DNA of 64,000 nt from Slackia exigua ATCC 700122 (GTDB taxonomy: Bacteria > Actinomycetota > Coriobacteriia > Coriobacteriales > Eggerthellaceae): positions 110,258 to 174,257 of the forward strand of contig NZ_GG700631.1 of the NCBI RefSeq assembly GCF_000162875.1. Reading direction: 5' to 3'. This document shows positions 59,190 to 64,000 of this stretch, one piece after another. The position numbers were made by a program, and so were the translations under genes. The stretch's first letter is position 1; every line of letters starts with the position of its first letter. Under the pieces are notes generated by a model. That model was not told the DNA's origin. It was given only the letters and a program-made list of their open reading frames with translations, and searched no databases.

Positions 59190-60665
59190 ATGGCACAGCA
59201 AGGGACGAATGATTCGAGGCAGGACGCCCGCAACGGATTCGCAGGATGGTTCCATGTTCCCTTCGTAGGCATAGCGTGCGTGCTGGCTTGGGCGTTCCAA
59301 GTGAATGCGCTTGCCGGCACGGGCGACGTTTCCGACCAGACGGCATGGATCGCATCGTATGTCGCCCTTTCGTTCGTTATGCCCGTCATGGGCCTGATTG
59401 CAAAGCGCATTCCTCGCGTCGTCTCGTTCAAGGCGATTCCCTTCGCCGCGGCCGCAGCAGGAGCCGTCGGCACCATCGGCATCTTTACGGCAGGCGTGAC
59501 GTCGACGACCTGGCTGCTATATGTCTCGACCATCATGTGCGCCTGCGTTATCGGATGGCTCTATCTGCAATGGGCGCTCTTCTTCATCCGTTTGGACGTT
59601 TCCGAATCCATCTTCTGCCTCTTCGCAGCGAATATCATCGGCTCCCTCATGAAGGAAGCGATGCACCTGCTTCCTCCTGTCGGCTCCTGTCTCGCTGCCG
59701 CATGCCTGCCTGCCCTTTCGGTCCTGCTCTGCCTGCGCGCCACGACCCTGGTTCCCAAACCCGAGGCGCGCGGCCACCGTTTCGGGCCGGGCACGTTCAA
59801 AAGCCTCTGGAAGGTCGGTGCGACCATCGTCGTGTTCAGCTTCGTGACGGCATATCTTATCGGCAGCTTTTCCGGCAACCAGAGCATGCTTTCCCTCGGC
59901 GAATTCACAGCCGCACGCATATTCGAGATCCTCGTGTCCCTTGCCGCCATCGCAACGGCTCGAACATTGAAGGGATCGTTCAATTTCGCGCATCTTTGGC
60001 GCATCATTCTGCTCGTGCTCGCCATCGATCTTGTCTGCGTCATCGTTCTGCCCCAATACCCTATGCTGCGCTGCGTCGAGAGCAGCGTGTGGGACCTGCT
60101 CGTGATCTTCTCCTGGCTCACGATCGCCGACATCGCGCGCCACATGAACGAACCTCCGGCATTCGTATTCGGCATGACCTGGCCGGCCTATACGCTGCCG
60201 TTCGCCCTCGGAACGCTGGCAACAGGCTTCATGCGCGCGCACGCTATCGGCGGCGTCTCGGACGCATTCATCGCGCTGCTCATGTTCGCCCTGCTTGTAA
60301 CGGCGCTTATCTACCTTGAAACAAGGGATCAGGATACAAAGCAGATATTCGCGGATGAAAAGGCGCCTGCGTCGAGCGCGTCGATGGACGAAGGCCGCAC
60401 CCTCGAAGCACGCTGCAACGAGCTTGCAGGAGAATTCAAGCTCACCCCTCGCGAGGTCGAAGTCATGATGTACCTGTACAGAGGGCGTACGAAGGCGTAC
60501 ATCGCCGAGACCCTGTTCCTCACGGAGAACACGGTGCGCGGACATGCCAAACACCTCTATGCCAAACTTGACGTGCACAGCCGTCGCGATCTGCTCGACC
60601 TGATCGATGCCGTGGATACGGATTCGCAACGAACCGATGTCCGAAGCCTTCGAAGCGAGGGGTAG
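59190..60665 (+). CDS. LuxR-family regulator with multi-spanning membrane domain
   Basis: Encodes 491 residues from ATG 59190 (AAGGATGGG upstream; a GTG at 59160 is an alternative). About twelve helices run from residue 18 to about 385. The LuxR DNA-binding domain at about 415-475 is KLTPREVEVMMYLYRGRTKA then YIAETLFLTENTVRGHAKHL, followed by VHSRRDLLDLID. It is divergent from the flavoprotein at 57112 and probably activates it. It is the third such pair in this window. Confidence 0.88.
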   Translation: MAQQGTNDSRQDARNGFAGWFHVPFVGIACVLAWAFQVNALAGTGDVSDQTAWIASYVALSFVMPVMGLIAKRIPRVVSFKAIPFAAAAAGAVGTIGIFTAGVTSTTWLLYVSTIMCACVIGWLYLQWALFFIRLDVSESIFCLFAANIIGSLMKEAMHLLPPVGSCLAAACLPALSVLLCLRATTLVPKPEARGHRFGPGTFKSLWKVGATIVVFSFVTAYLIGSFSGNQSMLSLGEFTAARIFEILVSLAAIATARTLKGSFNFAHLWRIILLVLAIDLVCVIVLPQYPMLRCVESSVWDLLVIFSWLTIADIARHMNEPPAFVFGMTWPAYTLPFALGTLATGFMRAHAIGGVSDAFIALLMFALLVTALIYLETRDQDTKQIFADEKAPASSASMDEGRTLEARCNELAGEFKLTPREVEVMMYLYRGRTKAYIAETLFLTENTVRGHAKHLYAKLDVHSRRDLLDLIDAVDTDSQRTDVRSLRSEG

Positions 60666-60819
60666 TCGAGCGTGCCGCGCCAGGATGGCATGCTTGGCAG
60701 ACTTCGCCTGCGCACTAGGATATTTTGCTTCATGTCGAGCGCCTCGACGGGATTCTCGGATGCCATTCCAGCATGACGAAGCATCGTGCATACCGAGATG
60801 TCGTGTCCGCCGCGCCGCC

Positions 60820-60847
60820 TTGCGTGCCGAGTCGACTTTGCTATAAT
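60820..60847 (+). promoter_or_regulatory. Promoter of tRNA-Pro
   Basis: TTGCGT (60820-60825) and TATAAT (60842-60847) with a 16-bp spacer, 28 bp before the tRNA. Confidence 0.6.
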
Positions 60848-60875
60848 TCGACATCCCTGCTCAGCAATGGAACGT

Positions 60876-60952
60876 CGGGATGTGGCGCAGTTTGGTAGCG
60901 CGCCTGCTTTGGGAGCAGGATGTCGCAGGTTCGAATCCTGTCATCCCGACCA
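60876..60952 (+). tRNA. tRNA-Pro (TGG)
   Basis: A 77-nt cloverleaf with encoded CCA. The acceptor is CGGGATG/CATCCCG with discriminator A. The anticodon loop TTTGGGA gives anticodon TGG, and the T-loop is TTCGAAT. A promoter lies directly upstream. Confidence 0.95.
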
Positions 60953-61127
60953 TCGCATCGGCATCCAAGCGCGTATGCGATGCCGTCCACGGGCTTCTCT
61001 GCCCATGCGTTTCTCCGCTGCGACGTATCGCCGGTTCATCGATAGAGTCGACGTCATCGAGGCAGCCCTGATGGCCTGACCACGGATATCCTTGCTTCCC
61101 GGGCGAACGGATTGAAGCCGACATCGC

Positions 61128-62333
61128 CTAGACGGACGAGAGCCGCTTCAGCATCACGCACAGAAAAGCCGCCAGGAACGAGACGGCCGCAAGCGCAAGC
61201 ATGACGGGGACAAGCCCGATCGCATCGCCCTCCAGCCCCAGGAGAGGTTCGACCATCCCTCCAGCGCACACAGCGATTCCATAGGAAAGACCCGACGCCA
61301 TGCCTAGGTGGCGGGGAACGTAGCCCATACCGAGCGCCACCGCCGACGGATAGAACAGATCGAGCGCAACCGCCAGCACGAGCGTGAGGATAAACGCTAC
61401 GGCCACGATGCCATTGAACGCGAACCCGACGATACCGATGCCCATGAGAACGCAGCAGGTCGTCATGAGCCTGATCGTCCCCGTCTTCTCGGCAACGCGA
61501 CCGGAAAACGCCGTCGCAAGCGCAGCCGCGATGGAAAAGACCGATATGGCGGTGGAGCTTAGGACTTCGCTCTGCCCGAGCATCCCGACAAGGAACAGCG
61601 GAATGAACGCCATAAGGCCGTAGTGCAAGATGGAACGCATCGTAAGCACGCCCATGACGATGCCGAACAGCCCCCAATGCTCGCGTGCCGTCGAATCGCC
61701 GTCTGCAGGGGATGCCGCAGTTCCCAGAGCCTTGAAGCGTCCGTTGAACCCGAGAAGCAGCATCGCGCAGACCGTGGCCGGCGCGAGGAACACCGCCGTG
61801 CCATGCAGCCCGAAGGTGGAAACGAAGATCGCGCACAGGATGGGGCCGATGAAAAAGCCAATATTCCCGCCCACGGCGAAGATGCTCATGCCGTTGCCCT
61901 TGCGCTCTCCGGCGGCCAAATTCGAGAGGCGCCCTCCTTCGGGATGGAACATCGCCACGCCGATGCCGCTCACCGTGGCCGACGCCACGACCCACCAGTA
62001 TCCGTGCTCCTGCACATACCCTATGCCTGCCATGCCGAGTCCAGCGATGAAGACTCCGAGCGCCATAAGCCAGGGCGACGGATGCTTGTCGCCCAGCCAT
62101 CCGAACAGAGGCTGGATGACCGCAGACGCGATATTGGCCGCGAATACGAGCATGGTCGCCTCGAAATAGGAGTATCCGCTTCCCACAACGAGAAAAGGAA
62201 GGACGGCGGAAAGGGCCCCTTGGTTGATGTCGGAGCACACGTGCCCCGTCATGGTGAGGTAGTTGGCGAGCGCATCGCCGCCCGATCGTTCTGTCGCGTT
62301 CTTTCTCGCCGTCATCCGCGCAATCTTCCCCAT
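61128..62333 (-). CDS. MFS transporter, fosmidomycin-resistance (Fsr)-like
   Basis: Encodes 401 residues from ATG 62333 and about twelve membrane helices. It contains TMTGHVCSDINQGALSAVLP, the MFS loop GWLGDKHPSPWLM, and VSGIGVAMFHPEGGRLSNLA with the FHPEG motif diagnostic of Fsr-type exporters. The reading frame stays open upstream to a GTG at 62423 through an (Asn-Ala)n repeat. ATG 62315, with GGGGAAG upstream, is an alternative later start. If the true start is one of the ATGs, the repeat lies in the 5' UTR and its length could alter expression. It probably exports a drug or metabolite. Confidence 0.88.
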   Translation of the reverse strand: MGKIARMTARKNATERSGGDALANYLTMTGHVCSDINQGALSAVLPFLVVGSGYSYFEATMLVFAANIASAVIQPLFGWLGDKHPSPWLMALGVFIAGLGMAGIGYVQEHGYWWVVASATVSGIGVAMFHPEGGRLSNLAAGERKGNGMSIFAVGGNIGFFIGPILCAIFVSTFGLHGTAVFLAPATVCAMLLLGFNGRFKALGTAASPADGDSTAREHWGLFGIVMGVLTMRSILHYGLMAFIPLFLVGMLGQSEVLSSTAISVFSIAAALATAFSGRVAEKTGTIRLMTTCCVLMGIGIVGFAFNGIVAVAFILTLVLAVALDLFYPSAVALGMGYVPRHLGMASGLSYGIAVCAGGMVEPLLGLEGDAIGLVPVMLALAAVSFLAAFLCVMLKRLSSV

Positions 62334-62342
62334 AGATCCGCT

Positions 62343-62407
62343 ATTCGCATTCGCATTCGCATTCGCATTCGCATTCGCATTCGCATTCGCATTCGCATTC
62401 GCATTCG
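62343..62407. repeat. Hexanucleotide tandem repeat (ATTCGC)~11
   Basis: Ten exact copies of ATTCGC plus a five-base partial copy, 65 bp in all, at the 5' end of the MFS gene. In the gene's frame it encodes alternating Asn-Ala. A hexamer cannot change the frame, but copy-number change would alter the N-terminus or the spacing between promoter and start codon. Confidence 0.9.
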
Positions 62408-62652
62408 ATGGTATCCTCCGCACTCATCGGAGGCTATCCCTGCAGTTTCAGGTTTTTCAAAATATCGTCAGAGCTGGACCTGACGCGCGTGCGTTCGAGC
62501 GCCATTCCTCCACGCCTCGACGCCATGCCGAGGGCTTTCCGAAGAGACCGGAAGAAACCAGGCATCCGAATTTCGCGACGCCGCTGCCTGATGGATTATT
62601 CATCGGATTTATCCGATGACGCAGGGCTCTTGGGGTATAATCCCTCTGTTTC

Positions 62653-62726
62653 GCGGGTGTAGTTCAATGGTAGAACCTGAGCCTTCCAAGCTCATGACGC
62701 GGGTTCGATTCCCGTCACCCGCTCCA
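62653..62726 (+). tRNA. tRNA-Gly (TCC)
   Basis: A 74-nt cloverleaf with encoded CCA. The acceptor is GCGGGTG/CACCCGC with discriminator T. The D-loop contains the TTCAATGGTAG pattern. The anticodon loop CTTCCAA gives TCC, and the T-loop is TTCGATT. TATAAT at 62636-62641 is the likely -10 element. Confidence 0.95.
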
Positions 62727-62736
62727 CGAATGCACG

Positions 62737-62766
62737 AGAGCCGCCTTCTTCGGGCGGCTCTTTCTC
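62737..62766. terminator. Bidirectional terminator, tRNA-Gly / rdgB
   Basis: AGAGCCGCC (62737-62745) and GGGCGGCTCT (62752-62761) pair around a short loop, followed by TTTCTC. It ends the tRNA transcript and overlaps the end of the convergent rdgB gene. Confidence 0.8.
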
Positions 62767-63370
62767 ATTGCAGTCCCGTCTGGAGCTTCGCCTTTAACGC
62801 ACGCAGCGCGTTTCCTCGGTGCGATATCGCGTTCTTTTCATCCTGACCCACTTCGGCAAGCGTCTTCTTCTGCCCGAAGGCATCGGGCAGAAACAGCGGG
62901 TCGTAACCGAACCCTTCGCTTCCCCGCAGTTCATGGCCGATGCGCCCCTCGATGAAGCCCATCGCATCGGTTCGCGTGCCGTCTTCGTCGATGAAGACGA
63001 GCGCGCAGGCGAATCGCGCCGTGCGCGCGTCATCGGCCACGTCTTCGAGCCCGGCCAGCACCTTCGCATTGTTCGCCGCATCGTCGCCGTGCACCCCGGC
63101 ATAGCGTGCGGAGAAGACGCCCGGCTCGCCGCCGAGCGCATCCACGATGAGGCCCGAGTCGTCCGCAAGCGCGGCAAGACCCGTATGCATATGCGCCGCC
63201 TGCGCCTTGATGAAGGCGTTGCCGGTGAAGTCGTCGGCGTCCTCCGCAGGTTCGGGGTATGGCTCGCATTCCGCAAGCGTCACGAAGCGCCAGCCGGGAA
63301 AGTCGAGCGCGGTGCGGATCTCTTCGACCTTATGCGCGTTGTTGGTCGCGATGACGACGATCTTTTCCAT
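62765..63370 (-). CDS. rdgB: XTP/dITP diphosphatase (RdgB/HAM1)
   Basis: Encodes 201 residues. KIVVIATNNAHKVEEIRTAL is the (T/S)xNxxK entry motif. EDADDFTGNAFIKAQAA, ALADDSGLIVDALGGEPGVF with catalytic acids, SARYAG and GSEGFGYDPLFLP follow in family order. It hydrolyses non-canonical purine triphosphates to keep them out of nucleic acids. GAAGGAG precedes ATG 63370. It is encoded downstream of rph on the same strand, a common pairing. Confidence 0.96.
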   Translation of the reverse strand: MEKIVVIATNNAHKVEEIRTALDFPGWRFVTLAECEPYPEPAEDADDFTGNAFIKAQAAHMHTGLAALADDSGLIVDALGGEPGVFSARYAGVHGDDAANNAKVLAGLEDVADDARTARFACALVFIDEDGTRTDAMGFIEGRIGHELRGSEGFGYDPLFLPDAFGQKKTLAEVGQDEKNAISHRGNALRALKAKLQTGLQ

Positions 63371-63535
63371 ATCTGCCGATCTCCTTCGTTGAATGGCAGG
63401 CGATCGCATGCCCCGATCGCCGCGGTCGGGACGATGATCGGATGAGATGCGCCGTGCAACGGCTGCATCTCGGTGCCTGCGATGCCCGTACGACCTGAGA
63501 ATGCCCTTATGATGAAGACATCTCTGTAGCGGACG

Positions 63536-64000
63536 CTATCTCCCGACAGCGGCGCGCTGTTTCTCGAGCAGACCGTCGATGCCCGCCTGCGCCATGTCGA
63601 GCATCTCATTCAGCGTCGCCCGCGAGAACGAGACCTGTTCGCCCGTACCCTGAACCTCGACGAGCTCGCCCTTTCCGTTCATGACGACGTTCATGTCTAT
63701 CTCTGCCTGGGAATCCTCGCGATAGTCGAGATCGAGCAGCAGACGTCCGCCCACCATGCCGACGCTTACAGCCGCTACCTGGCCGAACAGCGGATTCGTC
63801 TTGCAACGTCCAGCCATGCGCCACATCTCGAACGCATCCCATGCCGCCACCCAAGCGCCCGTGATGGATGCCGTGCGCGTACCGCCATCGGCCTGAAGGA
63901 CGTCGCAGTCGATCGTCATCGTGACTTCACCGCCCATGCGGCCCATATCGCAGACGTTGCGCAGAGAACGCCCGATCAGGCGCTCGATTTCCTGGCTGCG
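63536..64000 (-). CDS. rph: Ribonuclease PH, 3' part only
   Basis: The final 154 codons of RNase PH, whose 5' end lies beyond the right edge. RSQEIERLIGRSLRNVCD is the canonical conserved helix, followed by TIDCDVLQADGGTRTASITG, the phosphate-site motif, and VNGxxxVEVQGTGE-type ending MNGKGELVEVQGTGEQ. It trims tRNA 3' ends phosphorolytically. A 165-bp gap separates it from rdgB. Confidence 0.95.
   Translation of the reverse strand, partial: RSQEIERLIGRSLRNVCDMGRMGGEVTMTIDCDVLQADGGTRTASITGAWVAAWDAFEMWRMAGRCKTNPLFGQVAAVSVGMVGGRLLLDLDYREDSQAEIDMNVVMNGKGELVEVQGTGEQVSFSRATLNEMLDMAQAGIDGLLEKQRAAVGR

Noticed and set aside
62343-62430. Alternative frame through the hexamer repeat giving (Glu-Cys)n from an ATG at 62427
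   Set aside because: It does not join the MFS frame, and a hexamer cannot switch frames by slippage of whole units.
55486-62726. tRNA genes as integration sites of a mobile element
   Set aside because: No integrase, no repeated tRNA 3' end and no transposase were seen near the three tRNAs.

Overview
The window is GC-rich, densely coded DNA from a host-associated, anaerobic actinobacterium. It most resembles the class Coriobacteriia, family Eggerthellaceae, although no rRNA or species marker is present. The indicators are three LuxR-type regulators with multi-spanning membrane N-termini, each beside a Tat-exported fumarate-reductase-like flavoprotein; a membrane-anchored multihaem cytochrome; a giant secreted repeat protein; FeoAB; a molybdate/tungstate ABC operon; and no visible aerobic respiratory genes.

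Layout. 1-2251: vitamin B6 synthesis (divergent MocR/PdxR-type regulator, pdxS, pdxT). 2616-5278: CPBP protease, XRE regulator, nitroreductase-like protein, then relics of a two-component system (5329-5711). 6179-9678: MoeA-like protein, MaoC-like hydratase, AraC regulator. 9834-11995: feoA-feoB. 12073-23690: a 2350-residue surface protein, three small exported, membrane or unrecognised proteins, and a MalT-like LuxR regulator; the same 16-bp box precedes each of the three small genes at the same distance. 23741-27203: membrane LuxR regulator divergent from a flavoprotein. 27477-30760: modA-B-C-D-like operon. 30990-31981: toxin-antitoxin-like pair with a 13-bp inverted-repeat operator. 32101-35391: TetR, two tandem 320-residue membrane paralogues and a frameshifted lipoprotein. 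35506-42863: an iron/corrinoid-type ABC importer (permease, ATPase, binding protein) followed by NifD-, NifK- and NifH-like proteins, all on the minus strand. 43059-47573: small membrane protein, flavoprotein fragment, rarA, EamA transporter and decayed toxin-antitoxin genes. 47855-52651: methyltransferase, LuxR regulator, flavoprotein and cytochrome c. 52892-55411: ABC-2 exporter with its TetR and tandem operators. 55444-64000: three tRNAs (Arg, Pro, Gly), an RlmD-type methyltransferase, a third flavoprotein/LuxR pair, an MFS transporter with an 11-unit hexanucleotide repeat at its 5' end, rdgB, and part of rph.

The two most interesting signals are (i) the transport-linked nitrogenase-like operon, whose NifH is very close to canonical and whose six P-cluster-type cysteines survive, while the NifD homologue has lost both FeMo-cofactor ligand positions, so it probably reduces something other than N2, possibly the imported compound; and (ii) the TCATCCCAAAGTATGA box, centred near -42 of inferred promoters upstream of three unrelated small genes around one MalT-like regulator, which looks like an undescribed LuxR-type mini-regulon. 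All function calls rest on reading motifs by eye; no database search was run.
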